Shown in pieces: positions 17,834-26,493 of a DNA stretch of 34,055 bases. This DNA is from Microbacterium sp. Lineage in GTDB: Bacteria; Actinomycetota; Actinomycetes; Actinomycetales; Microbacteriaceae. The DNA lies in the NCBI RefSeq assembly GCF_031178525.1, contig NZ_JAPSJA010000006.1, positions 1-34,055 of the forward strand, in the 5' to 3' direction. Every line of letters begins with the position of its first letter. The stretch's first letter is position 1. The translations under genes were made by a program, and so were the position numbers. The notes beneath the pieces are model-generated. The model made no database searches. It was not told the DNA's origin and worked only from the letters and a program-made list of their open reading frames with translations.

Positions 17834-18942
17834 GCGTCGCGCTCCACGCACATCCCCGCGATCTCCCGCAGCTCGCGGCGGAGGCCCTCCGGCAGGCCGG
17901 CGCCGTCGATGTCGCGCTCGACATGCGACAGCTGCTCGGCGATGAGCGCCTCCACGGCGGCCACCGCGCCGCACTCGACGAGCGCGGCGCGCAGTCGCTC
18001 GGCGTCCTGCGGCGCGAGCGAGCGCACGCCGAACAGGTGAGCGACCTCGCGCCAGACATCCTCGCGCTCCGCGAAGGCGATCAGCAGCGTGCGCTTGCCC
18101 TCGCGGAGGTCCCCCGTGGCGCTCTTTCCCGTGCGCTCCTCGGCGCCGAAGACGCCGAGCACGTCGTCGCGGAGTTGATAGAGCACTCCGAGGCCCGTGC
18201 CGATGCGCCAGAGGTCGTCGGCGGTCGCGGGGTCTGCTCCCGCGAGCACGGCGCCCGCGCGCAGGGGCGCTGCGAAGGAGTAGGTCGCGGTCTTCTGCTC
18301 CATCATGCGCCGGATGGCGCCGCTCTCGGCGGGCATCACGCCGAGAGCGAAGCCCACGTCGGCATGCTCGCCGGCGGCCGTCAGGAAGACCGCGTCGTCG
18401 ACGATCTCGTTGAGCTGCGCCCGCGCCGGGCTGTCGATGCGGGCGATCAGCGCGTGCACGCCGCTGAGCAGCAGGTCGCCGGCGAGGAGGCCGGATGCCG
18501 CGCCCCACGCGGTGGCGTTCACGGGGCGGGCGCCCGCCTCGATGGCCGATCCGGCGAACTCGCCCGCCAGGTTGGGCCGCCCTCGCCGCACGAGGTCGCC
18601 GTCCAGGACGTCGTCGTGCAGCAGCAGCGCACTGTGCAGCACCTCGAACGCGGCGGCGACCACCGCGGCCGATGCGTGGTCGCGACCGCCCAGCGCGTCG
18701 TGCGCGAGCACGACCAGCCGTGGCCGCAGGCGCTTCCCGCCGCGCGCGGAGGCCGCGGCGCGCTGCCAGAGCAGGCCCGCGTGCTCCCCCAGCGCCTGCG
18801 CGCGGGCGATGCGGCTCGCGAAGTAGTCCTCGATCACCGCGTCCACGAGGTGCTCGACGGGCGCCCGGTGCGTGTCCGCGGAACCCGCGGGCGTGGCGCT
18901 GAGCGCCTCGCGCGTGCTCGCGGGCGCCTCGTGAGTGCTCAC
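17830..18942 (-). CDS. crtE: Polyprenyl (geranylgeranyl) diphosphate synthase
   Basis: GTG 18942; GKRLRPRLVV, LHSALLLHDDVLDGDLVRRG (FARM DDxxD), LGVLYQLRDDVLGVFG (SARM). Confidence 0.94.
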   Translation of the reverse strand: MSTHEAPASTREALSATPAGSADTHRAPVEHLVDAVIEDYFASRIARAQALGEHAGLLWQRAAASARGGKRLRPRLVVLAHDALGGRDHASAAVVAAAFEVLHSALLLHDDVLDGDLVRRGRPNLAGEFAGSAIEAGARPVNATAWGAASGLLAGDLLLSGVHALIARIDSPARAQLNEIVDDAVFLTAAGEHADVGFALGVMPAESGAIRRMMEQKTATYSFAAPLRAGAVLAGADPATADDLWRIGTGLGVLYQLRDDVLGVFGAEERTGKSATGDLREGKRTLLIAFAEREDVWREVAHLFGVRSLAPQDAERLRAALVECGAVAAVEALIAEQLSHVERDIDGAGLPEGLRRELREIAGMCVERDA

Positions 18943-19505
18943 GCGCGCGCCTCCGCCCACGCGGCCGCCGAGATCGCGCCCCCCGCGTCCGACATCTCGC
19001 GGGCCTGCAGCACCAGCCAGGGGCTGAAGGCCCACGGCGCCGCCTCGAGCGCCGCGGCGAGCCGCGCGGGCTCGATCCATGCCGCATCCATAGCCTCGTC
19101 CGGGTCGAGAACGGGGTCCCCCACCGCCTCGGCGGTGTACACAGGGCAGATCTCGTTCTCGACCACGCCGGACGCGTCGACCGCGCGATAGCGGAAGTCG
19201 GGCAGCACGAGCCGCAGGTCGCGCAGCTCAAGCCCGAGCTCCTGGTCGGCTCGCCGCTCCACCGCCTCGGGAATCGGCTCGAAGGGCTGCGGGTGGCCGC
19301 AGAAGGCATTCGTCCACGTGCCGGGCCACGTGCGCTTCGTCAGGGCGCGCCGCGTCAACAGGATCCGTCCGTGTGTGTCCCGCACATGGCACGAGAACGC
19401 CAGGTGCAGCGCGGTCCGCGCATCGTGCACCGTGTCCTTCAGGGCGACACCGCACGGATCTCCGCGCTCGTCCAGCAGGACGACGCGTTCGGTTGGGTCG
19501 CTCAC
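18939..19505 (-). CDS. idi: Isopentenyl-diphosphate delta-isomerase (type I)
   Basis: 188 aa, GTG start; HLAFSCHVRDTHGRILLTRRALTKRTWPGTWTNAFCGHPQPFEPIPEAVERRADQELG. Confidence 0.96.
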   Translation of the reverse strand: MSDPTERVVLLDERGDPCGVALKDTVHDARTALHLAFSCHVRDTHGRILLTRRALTKRTWPGTWTNAFCGHPQPFEPIPEAVERRADQELGLELRDLRLVLPDFRYRAVDASGVVENEICPVYTAEAVGDPVLDPDEAMDAAWIEPARLAAALEAAPWAFSPWLVLQAREMSDAGGAISAAAWAEARA

Positions 19506-19524
19506 GTGATTCTCCCGGTGTATT

Positions 19525-19539
19525 ACTAGCCTGGCTAGT
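19525..19539. promoter_or_regulatory. Candidate operator palindrome upstream of the idi-crt operon
   Basis: ACTAGCC-T-GGCTAGT perfect 7+1+7 palindrome, 20 bp upstream of the idi start; further CTAG in GCTAGC at 19545-19550. Confidence 0.6.
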
Positions 19540-19821
19540 TACATGCTAGCTGAACGATCGTCGAGGGACGAGCACGTTGCGCGTGGGCCCCCATCCGTGA
19601 GAATGCGGCCATCCGGGGTCCTGCAGCACCATGACCGAGCTCCTGGTTCGACTGGCGGGGGTCCATATCCGCAGGATGCCTCATCCCGGCGATCGGCGCA
19701 GCCCTGCGATCGGGGTCACGCATGGGACGGGCCTGGCCGCCGACACGGAAGACGGAACGGCGCCCGCCCGATCCTCTCCCGGCGGCCCGCGCCCCGCCGG
19801 GGCCCGCCTAGGGTCGCAGAC

Positions 19822-20244
19822 ATGGATGCTCTCTATTCGACCGAAGCTCTCGCCACCGGCGCCGGACGTGACGGCCGCGTCGCCGTCGCCGGTTCGGATC
19901 TCGCTTTCGACCTCGCCGTGCCCAAGGAGATGGGCGGATCCGGCGTGGGCGCCAACCCCGAGCAGCTGTTCGCCGCCGGCTACGCGGCATGCTTCCACTC
20001 GGCGCTGCAGGCCGCCGCACGCGGCCGCAAGATCGGGATCGACGGCTCCTCTGTGGGTTCCCGCGTCTCGATCGGCCCGAACGAGGGCGGCGGCTTCCAG
20101 CTCGCGGTGAACCTCGAGGTCATCATCCCGGAGCTCGACCACGCGACGGCGCAGGAGCTCGCCGATGCGGCGCACCAGATGTGCCCGTACTCGAACGCCA
20201 CGCGCGGCAACATCGAGGTGACCGTCACGGTCTCCGACGACTGA
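19822..20244 (+). CDS. ohr: Organic hydroperoxide resistance protein (Ohr/OsmC family)
   Basis: MDALYSTEALATGAGRDGRV...NPEQLFAAGYAACFHSAL (first Cys) and AHQMCPYSNATRGNIEVTVTV (second Cys). Confidence 0.95.
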   Translation: MDALYSTEALATGAGRDGRVAVAGSDLAFDLAVPKEMGGSGVGANPEQLFAAGYAACFHSALQAAARGRKIGIDGSSVGSRVSIGPNEGGGFQLAVNLEVIIPELDHATAQELADAAHQMCPYSNATRGNIEVTVTVSDD

Positions 20245-20272
20245 CCATCGCGACGCGGGCTGAACCGCGATC

Positions 20273-20300
20273 CCGCGCCGGCCCGATCGGGCCGGCGCGG
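20273..20300. terminator. Bidirectional terminator-like palindrome between convergent ohr and prpC
   Basis: CCGCGCCGGCCC-GATC-GGGCCGGCGCGG, perfect 28-bp palindrome. Confidence 0.7.
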
Positions 20301-20307
20301 TTGCGTG

Positions 20308-21495
20308 TCAGCCGACCGGCTCCTCGGGCCGCTCGGCGACCTCGGCCGCGGCCTCGTCCGGCACGTAGCCCTCGACGTGGCGCTCATCCGGGCCGCTGTA
20401 CGCCGACAGGGGGCGGATCAGCGCGTTCGAGGCCTGCTGCTCCATGATGTGCGCGGTCCACCCGGTGATGCGCGCGGCAACGAACAGCGGCGTGAACGTG
20501 ACGGTGTCGAAGCCGATGAGGTTGTACGCCGGACCGGACGGGTAGTCGAGGTTCGGGTAGATGCCCTTGCGCGCGACGAACTCCCGCTCGAGCGTCTCGT
20601 ACAGCTCGGCGACGTCGGGACGGTCGTAGTGCGCCACGAGAGAGTCGAGCGCGGCCTTCATCGTCGGCACGCGCGAGTCGCCGCGCTTGTAGACGCGGTG
20701 GCCGAACCCCATGATCTTGCGCTTCTCGGCGAGCGCGGCGTCCAGCCAGGCACCCACCTCGGCGGCTGAGCCGATCTCCTCGAGGATGTGCAGAACGGCC
20801 TCGTTGGCGCCGCCGTGCAGCGGGCCCTTCAGCGCGCCGATGGCGCCCACCACGGCCGAGTACAGGTCGCTCAGCGTCGATGTGATGACGCGGGCGGTGA
20901 ACGTCGAGGCGTTGAAGGAGTGCTCGGCGTACAGGATCATCGACCGGTTGAACGCGTCGACAACCGCGTCGTCCGGATCCTCGCCGAACGTCATCCAGAG
21001 GAAGTTCGCGGCGTACGCGAGGTCGTCGCGCGGCTCGATCGGGTCGAGACCGCGCCGACGGCGCTGACCGTAGGCGACCAGCGCCGGCAGCGCCGCGAAC
21101 AGGCGGATCGAGCGCTCGAGGTTCTGCTCGGCCGTTCCGACGGCCTCCAGCACGTTGTCGGTGCCGGCCGTGTCCATCGCGCCGAGCGCGCTCACGGCGG
21201 TGCGCAGCTCATCCATCGGGTGCGCCGAGGCCGGTTGCAGGTCGACGACGGCCTTCACCTCGGGAGCCAGGTGCCGGTGGCGGCGCTCGGTCGCGCGCAG
21301 CTCGGCGAGCTGGGACTCGTCCGGGAGCTCGCCATGCCACAGCAGGTAGGCGACGGCCTCGAACGGCTGCGTCGCGGCGAGCTCCTGCACCGGATAGCCG
21401 CGATAGAGCAGCGTGTTCGTCTCGGGGTTGACCTTGGAGATCGCGGTCTCGTCGGCGATCACACCGGCGAGACCCTTCTTGATGTCGCTCATCAT
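20308..21495 (-). CDS. prpC: 2-methylcitrate synthase / citrate synthase II
   Basis: KKGLAGVIADETAISKVNPETNTLLYRGYPVQELA; GALKGPLHGGANEAVL; IMGFGHRVYKRGDSR; downstream of prpD and prpB. Confidence 0.93.
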   Translation of the reverse strand: MMSDIKKGLAGVIADETAISKVNPETNTLLYRGYPVQELAATQPFEAVAYLLWHGELPDESQLAELRATERRHRHLAPEVKAVVDLQPASAHPMDELRTAVSALGAMDTAGTDNVLEAVGTAEQNLERSIRLFAALPALVAYGQRRRRGLDPIEPRDDLAYAANFLWMTFGEDPDDAVVDAFNRSMILYAEHSFNASTFTARVITSTLSDLYSAVVGAIGALKGPLHGGANEAVLHILEEIGSAAEVGAWLDAALAEKRKIMGFGHRVYKRGDSRVPTMKAALDSLVAHYDRPDVAELYETLEREFVARKGIYPNLDYPSGPAYNLIGFDTVTFTPLFVAARITGWTAHIMEQQASNALIRPLSAYSGPDERHVEGYVPDEAAAEVAERPEEPVG

Positions 21496-21506
21496 GCTCC
21501 TCACGT

Positions 21507-22406
21507 TCACCGGCGCACGTCGAAGTTGAACACCGACGTGTCGAAGTGGTTGTAGCCCTCGTAGTCGATCAGGTCGTAAAGGTCGGCGCGGTGCTGCATG
21601 TGCCCAAGCTGCGAGGTGAGGTGGCCCTCCTCGAGCAGGGTGTCGAGCGCGCGATCGGCGGCGCCCATCGCGATCCGCAGCAGCGAGACCGGCCAGATCA
21701 CGATGTTCACGCCCACGTCGCGCAGCTGGTCGACGGAGAACAGCTCCGACTTCCCGAACTCGGTCATGTTCGCAAGGATCGGCACGTCGACGGCCGCGCG
21801 GATCGCGGCGAACTCCTCCAGCGAGCGCATCGCCTCGGGGAAGATCGCGTCCGCCCCGGCGTCGACCAGCGCCTTGGCCCGGTCCGCGGCCTCTTCGAGG
21901 CCGTCGACGGCGCGGATGTCGGTGCGCGCCATGATCAGGAAGTCGGCGTCCCGGCGGGCATCGACAGCAGCCCGGATCCGCTTCGTCGCCGTGGATTCGT
22001 CGACGACCGCCTTGCCGTCGAGATGACCGCACCGCTTCGGGTTGATCTGATCCTCGATGTGCGCGCCGGCGAGGCCCGCGTCCTCGAGCGTCTGGATCGT
22101 GCGCGCGACGTTCATGGGCTCGCCGAAGCCGGTATCCGCGTCGATCAGCGCCGGCAGATCGGTCATCCGCGCGATCTGGCCCCCGCGCGCGGCGACCTCG
22201 GTCAGCGTCGTCAGCCCGATGTCCGGAAGGCCCAGGTCGGCCGACAGCACCGCACCCGAGACGTACACGCCCTCGAATCCCTTGCGCTCGATCAAGCGCG
22301 CCGAGAGCGGGTTGAACGCGCCGGGGAGCCGGAGCAGCTCGCCGGAAACCAGGCGCTCGCGGAACAGGCGGCGCTTCTCGTGCGCGGGCACCTGCGAGTA
22401 CAGCAT
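21507..22406 (-). CDS. prpB: Methylisocitrate lyase
   Basis: RLPGAFNPLSARLIERKGFEGVYVSGAVLSADLGLPDIGLTT; IDADTGFGEPMNVARTIQTLEDAGLAGAHIEDQINPKRCGHLDGKAVV. Confidence 0.95.
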   Translation of the reverse strand: MLYSQVPAHEKRRLFRERLVSGELLRLPGAFNPLSARLIERKGFEGVYVSGAVLSADLGLPDIGLTTLTEVAARGGQIARMTDLPALIDADTGFGEPMNVARTIQTLEDAGLAGAHIEDQINPKRCGHLDGKAVVDESTATKRIRAAVDARRDADFLIMARTDIRAVDGLEEAADRAKALVDAGADAIFPEAMRSLEEFAAIRAAVDVPILANMTEFGKSELFSVDQLRDVGVNIVIWPVSLLRIAMGAADRALDTLLEEGHLTSQLGHMQHRADLYDLIDYEGYNHFDTSVFNFDVRR

Positions 22407-23926
22407 CAGAAGAGTCCCTTCGGGCCGGGCGCGATCACGCCGTGCTTCGCGACGATGGTCAGCTCCCGCACCTCGTCCGCCGTCAGCTCGGGCAGGCGCT
22501 GCGCGAGGTCCAGGAAGCGCTCGATCTCCGCGGGCTCGAGCACCGGCTCCGCCAGCAGGCGGAACTTGCGCACGTAGTCCTCGCGAGCGAACGGGCGGGC
22601 GCCGAGCGGGTGCGCGTCGGCGACGGCGATCTCGTCCTGGACCACCGTGCCGTCCGCGAGCGTGATCTCCACGCGGCCGCCGAACGCCTTCTCGTTCGGG
22701 TCCGCCGAGTGGTACCGGCGGGTCCACTCGGCGTCCTCCTGCGTGGTGACCTTGCCCCACAGCTCCACCGTGTCGGCGCGGCCGGCGCGCTCGGGGGTGT
22801 ACGAGTCGACATGGTGCCAGGCGCCGTCCTGCAGCGCGACGGTGAAGATGTAGGGGATCGAGTGATCCAGCGTCTCCCGCGATGCGGTGGGGTCGTACTT
22901 CTGGGGGTCGTTCGCGCCCGAGCCGATCACGTAGTGCGTGTGATGCGACGTGTGCAGCACGATCGAGCGGACGTTCGCGGGGTCGCGCAGCTCGGGACGC
23001 TCACCGCCGAGCCGGCGGGCCAGGTCGATCCAGGCCTGCGCCTGGTACTCGGCCGAGTGCTCCTTCGTGTAGGAGTCGAGGATGCCGCGCTTGGCCTCCC
23101 CCGCCCCCGGCAGCGGCACGTCGTAAGCGGCAGCCTTGCCGTCGAGCAGCCAGGCGATCACGCCGTCCTCGCCCTCGTAGATGGGGCTCGGGGAGGTCTC
23201 GCCGCGCATCGCGCGGTCGACGGCCTCGACGGCCATCTTGCCGGCGAACGCCGGCGCGTGCGCCTTCCACGTCGAGATCTCGCCCTTGCGCGACTGGCGC
23301 GTCGCGGTTGTCGTGTGCAGCGCCTGCCCGACGGCCTGGTAGATCGTCTCGGCGTCCAGTCCGAGCAGCGTGCCGATGCCGGCGGCCGCCGACGGGCCGA
23401 GGTGCGCGACGTGATCGATCTTGTGCTTGTGCAGGCTGATCGCCCGCACGAGGTCGATCTGGATCTCGTACCCGGTCGCGAGGCCGCGCAGCAGCGCGGC
23501 GCCGTCGCGCCCGGTGTGCTGGGCGACCGCGAGGATCGGCGGGATGTTGTCGCCCGGGTGCGAGTACTCGGCGGCCAGGAACGTGTCGTGGTAGTCGAGC
23601 TCGCGCACCGCCACGCCGTTCGCCCAGGCGGCCCACTCGGGGCTCGTGCGCTTCTCGAGTGCGCAGCCGAAGACGGTGGCTCCCGCTCCCCCGACGGACA
23701 CGGGGTGATCCTCCGCCTGCTGGCGCGCCGCCACGACCGGGCGCCGTGTCAGCGATGCCGCCGCGACCGCCGCGTTGTCGATCACCCGGTTGATGATCAT
23801 GTCCGCGACATCCGCGTCGACGGCCACCGGATCGACCGCGACCTGCGCGATCTTCCAGGCGAGCTGTTCCTCCCGGGCCAGATTCTCGTCGCTGCGGTGC
23901 ACGCGGACATGGTGGGTGACGGTCAT
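22406..23926 (-). CDS. prpD: 2-methylcitrate dehydratase (MmgE/PrpD family)
   Basis: [79 protein letters not shown]. Confidence 0.95.
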   Translation of the reverse strand: MTVTHHVRVHRSDENLAREEQLAWKIAQVAVDPVAVDADVADMIINRVIDNAAVAAASLTRRPVVAARQQAEDHPVSVGGAGATVFGCALEKRTSPEWAAWANGVAVRELDYHDTFLAAEYSHPGDNIPPILAVAQHTGRDGAALLRGLATGYEIQIDLVRAISLHKHKIDHVAHLGPSAAAGIGTLLGLDAETIYQAVGQALHTTTATRQSRKGEISTWKAHAPAFAGKMAVEAVDRAMRGETSPSPIYEGEDGVIAWLLDGKAAAYDVPLPGAGEAKRGILDSYTKEHSAEYQAQAWIDLARRLGGERPELRDPANVRSIVLHTSHHTHYVIGSGANDPQKYDPTASRETLDHSIPYIFTVALQDGAWHHVDSYTPERAGRADTVELWGKVTTQEDAEWTRRYHSADPNEKAFGGRVEITLADGTVVQDEIAVADAHPLGARPFAREDYVRKFRLLAEPVLEPAEIERFLDLAQRLPELTADEVRELTIVAKHGVIAPGPKGLF

Positions 23927-24027
23927 CGGTGATCCTCCGGGCTCGGCTTGTGGCGCTGTGCGCGGTGCTCGGACGCCGTCGTACGGGCCGCCCGGCCTCC
24001 ACACCCTCCCAGCCTAGGATGTCGCGC

Positions 24028-24390
24028 ATGCCGGTCTTCGATCACCTCGGAATCACCGTCGACGACGCCCGCGCGGCGTCGCGCAGTTCGATCCGATCTT
24101 CCGCGCCCTCGGGTTCGAGCGCACCGACGCGGACGCCTCGGCGTCGTGGTGGAGAGAGGGCGAGACGGAGTTCATCCTGATGCCTCCCCGCGAGGAGGGC
24201 ACGGGTCCGCACGTGCACGGAAGGGTCGGATGGCAGCACCTCGCGTTCGCCGTCGACACGCGTGAAGACGTGGATCGCTTCCATGCGATCGCGCTCGACG
24301 CCGGGTGGACCGCCGTGCGCGACCCGAAGCCGTATCCGCGGTTCAGCGCCGGACGCGCGTCGGGCGCAATCGAGGGCCGCCCGCCGGCTT
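24028..24390 (+). pseudogene. Frameshifted and 3'-truncated VOC (glyoxalase/bleomycin-resistance) family gene
   Basis: MPVFDHLGITVDDARAAS in frame 1, continuing in another frame from ~24084 as QFDPIFRALGFERTDADASASWWREGETEFILMPPREEGTGPHVHGRVGWQHLAFAVDTREDVDRFHAIALDAGWTAVRDPKPYPRFS; expected terminal VOC strand/metal-ligand segment absent. Confidence 0.75.
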
Positions 24391-25821
24391 CTGCATCACG
24401 ACGTTCGCGCCGCCGGCCGTCGGGCGCGACACGGCCCGGCGGCGGGCCTCCGCGCCGCCGATCGTGCGGCCGATCGGCGACCCGAGGAACAGCCCGAGCG
24501 TTGCCCCCGCGGCGAGCGCGATGCCGACCATCCCGGCCGTGATGAGGGACGAGGTCGCGAACAGGACGTGCTCGGCCTCCCCACCGGCCTCGACGAGTCC
24601 GAGCAGCCCGCGGAAGACCGCGGCTCCCGGAACGAGCGGCAGGATGGCCGCCGTCGTGACGGCGACGGACGGGACGTGCAGCCGGTGCGCGATCACGGCG
24701 CCGACCACGCTCGCCACGAGCGCGCCCGCGAAGCTCGCGGAGGCCTGATCCAGGCTGGCGGCGCTCACGAGCGCGAATCCCGCCCACGCGATCATGCCGA
24801 GCAGCGCGCTGACCACCACGATCCGGATGCCCGCGCCGTTGAACACCGCGACCGCGACCGCGACGAGCACGGCGCCCGCGAACTGCGCCGGGAGGGGCCC
24901 GAGCGGCAGCGGCTCACTGGGCGGCTGCATGCCGATCGACAGCGTGCCGGCGAGCTCGAGCCCGACGAGGATGCCCAGCACCACGCCGAGCGTCTGCACG
25001 GTGAGTTCGAGGATGCGTCCGCCGGCGGTGAGCGAGAACCCGTCGATCGCATCCTGCGCGGCCCCGACGACCGCGAGACCGGCGAGCATGAGGACGATGC
25101 CGGAGGAGACGACGATCGTCGCCTTCACGTCCGAGAAGGGGTCGACGCCCATGCGCGCCAGCATCGCAACGAGCACCGTCACGGCCGTGAGCACGAACGC
25201 GCCCGCGATCTGGCTGAAGAACAGCGGCACCTGCAGCCGCGCGAGCCCCGCCTGGGTGAGCGCCACGGCGAGCGCCGCAACGAACGTGACGGCGAGGATC
25301 TGCAGGGAGGCGCCGAACATCATGCCGACACCGACCGCGAGCAGCGCCTGCGACAGGATCACGATGGGCTGGCGGTAGCGGAACGGTGTGCGCCGGATCT
25401 CGTGGAAGCGGCTGCGCGCGGCGCCGAGCTCGAGCCCGTCGTCGATGTCGCGGACGAGCGCCTGCAGGGCCTGCAGCTTCGAGTGATCGGGAACCGCCGA
25501 GCGCACCACGCGCATCAGGGTGATCGGCCAGTCCTCGCCGTGCCGGTGATCCGATACGGACACCGAGTTGAAGGTCACATCGACGTGCACGCTGCGCAGC
25601 CCGTAGGCGCGCGCGATCCCGAGCGCGGCGATCACGACCTCCTTGGCGGACGCGCCCGCGGAGAGCATCACCTCGGCCACCCGCATCGCCAGGTCCATGG
25701 CGCGCAGCGCCATCTGGTCGTCGATGACGGGCAGCGCCTCGGTCGCTGTGCGATCCGAGGGATCCGCGTGGATCGCCCGTCGCACCGTGTCGATCATCCG
25801 CCAACTGCGCTCGCGAACCAT
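24343..25821 (-). CDS. thrE: Threonine/serine exporter family (ThrE-like) membrane protein
   Basis: AMRVAEVMLSAGASAKEVVIAALGIARAYGLRSVHVDVTFNSVSVS; TPFRYRQPIVILSQALLAVGVGMMFGAS; PLVPGAAVFRGLLGLVE; about 10 hydrophobic segments. Confidence 0.88.
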   Translation of the reverse strand: MVRERSWRMIDTVRRAIHADPSDRTATEALPVIDDQMALRAMDLAMRVAEVMLSAGASAKEVVIAALGIARAYGLRSVHVDVTFNSVSVSDHRHGEDWPITLMRVVRSAVPDHSKLQALQALVRDIDDGLELGAARSRFHEIRRTPFRYRQPIVILSQALLAVGVGMMFGASLQILAVTFVAALAVALTQAGLARLQVPLFFSQIAGAFVLTAVTVLVAMLARMGVDPFSDVKATIVVSSGIVLMLAGLAVVGAAQDAIDGFSLTAGGRILELTVQTLGVVLGILVGLELAGTLSIGMQPPSEPLPLGPLPAQFAGAVLVAVAVAVFNGAGIRIVVVSALLGMIAWAGFALVSAASLDQASASFAGALVASVVGAVIAHRLHVPSVAVTTAAILPLVPGAAVFRGLLGLVEAGGEAEHVLFATSSLITAGMVGIALAAGATLGLFLGSPIGRTIGGAEARRRAVSRPTAGGANVVMQKPAGGPRLRPTRVRR

Positions 25822-25873
25822 GCATCCATTTTCTCCGATGCGGCTGACGGTCCTCTCCGCGAAGCGGCGGTGC

Positions 25874-26383
25874 TCAGTCCCCGCTCGCGGTCTTCCTGCG
25901 CCGTCGCGGCGACGCCGACCGCGGCGGGGTCTGACGCATGTGATCGCGCGCGCGGCCCAGGATGTCGGCGAGCGCTTCGACGTCGGAGCGGGACAGCGCG
26001 GCGAACAGCAGCTCATCGAGCAGCGCGACGTGGCCGGAGAGCACGCGCCCGAGCACGGACCGCCCGTCGTCGGTGAGGGAGACCACGATGCTGCGCTCGT
26101 CCTCGGCAGACGGTGTGCGCGTGACCAGCCCGCGCTTCTCCAGTGTCTGCGCCTGGTAGGTCAGGCCGCTGCGGCTGTACACGACACCGTCGGCCAGGTC
26201 TGTCATCCGGCGACTGCCGGCGGGTGAGTCGCCGAGGGTCGCCAGGAGCTGGAACTGCACGTAGCTGAGCCCTCCGGCGTCCTGCAGCTGCTGCTCCACC
26301 GCGTGCTTCAGCAGGCTGCTGGCCTCGATCAGCGCGAAGTACGCGCCCAGCTGGACGGGGTCGAGCGACGGCGTGGACGACAT
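25874..26383 (-). CDS. MarR family transcriptional regulator
   Basis: GLSYVQFQLLATLGDSPAGSRRMTDLADGVVYSRSGLTYQAQTLEKRGLVTRTPSAEDERSIVVSLTDDGRSVL winged-helix signature. Confidence 0.94.
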   Translation of the reverse strand: MSSTPSLDPVQLGAYFALIEASSLLKHAVEQQLQDAGGLSYVQFQLLATLGDSPAGSRRMTDLADGVVYSRSGLTYQAQTLEKRGLVTRTPSAEDERSIVVSLTDDGRSVLGRVLSGHVALLDELLFAALSRSDVEALADILGRARDHMRQTPPRSASPRRRRKTASGD

Positions 26384-26399
26384 GGCGACATCGTATCAA

Positions 26400-26417
26400 T
26401 GCTTCTCATTCGAAACA
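26400..26417. promoter_or_regulatory. Candidate MarR operator copy 1 (TGCTTC-TCATTC-GAAACA)
   Basis: 5/6 arm match to the other two copies; just upstream of marR start. Confidence 0.6.
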
Positions 26418-26419
26418 GT

Positions 26420-26437
26420 TGCTTCCACTTCGAAGCA
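26420..26437. promoter_or_regulatory. Candidate MarR operator copy 2 (TGCTTC-CACTTC-GAAGCA)
   Basis: Perfect inverted repeat, extends to TTGCTTC/GAAGCAA (26419-26438). Confidence 0.75.
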
Positions 26438-26456
26438 ATGCTACGGTCATTCCAGT

Positions 26457-26474
26457 TGCTTCGAATCCGAAGCA
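26457..26474. promoter_or_regulatory. Candidate MarR operator copy 3 (TGCTTC-GAATCC-GAAGCA)
   Basis: Perfect inverted repeat (TGCTTCG-AATC-CGAAGCA), 20 bp before the oxidoreductase ATG. Confidence 0.75.
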
Positions 26475-26493
26475 CCAACGGAAGGAAGACATC

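Noticed and set aside
19543-19821. Upstream extension of the ohr ORF (MLAERSSRDEHVARG...)
   Set aside because: Simply the open frame continuing upstream of MDALYSTEAL; includes the crt promoter region and shows no MarR or other motif.
24262-26076. 604 aa + strand ORF opposite thrE/marR
   Set aside because: Shadow ORF rich in R/D/H/E; opposing genes have clear family motifs.
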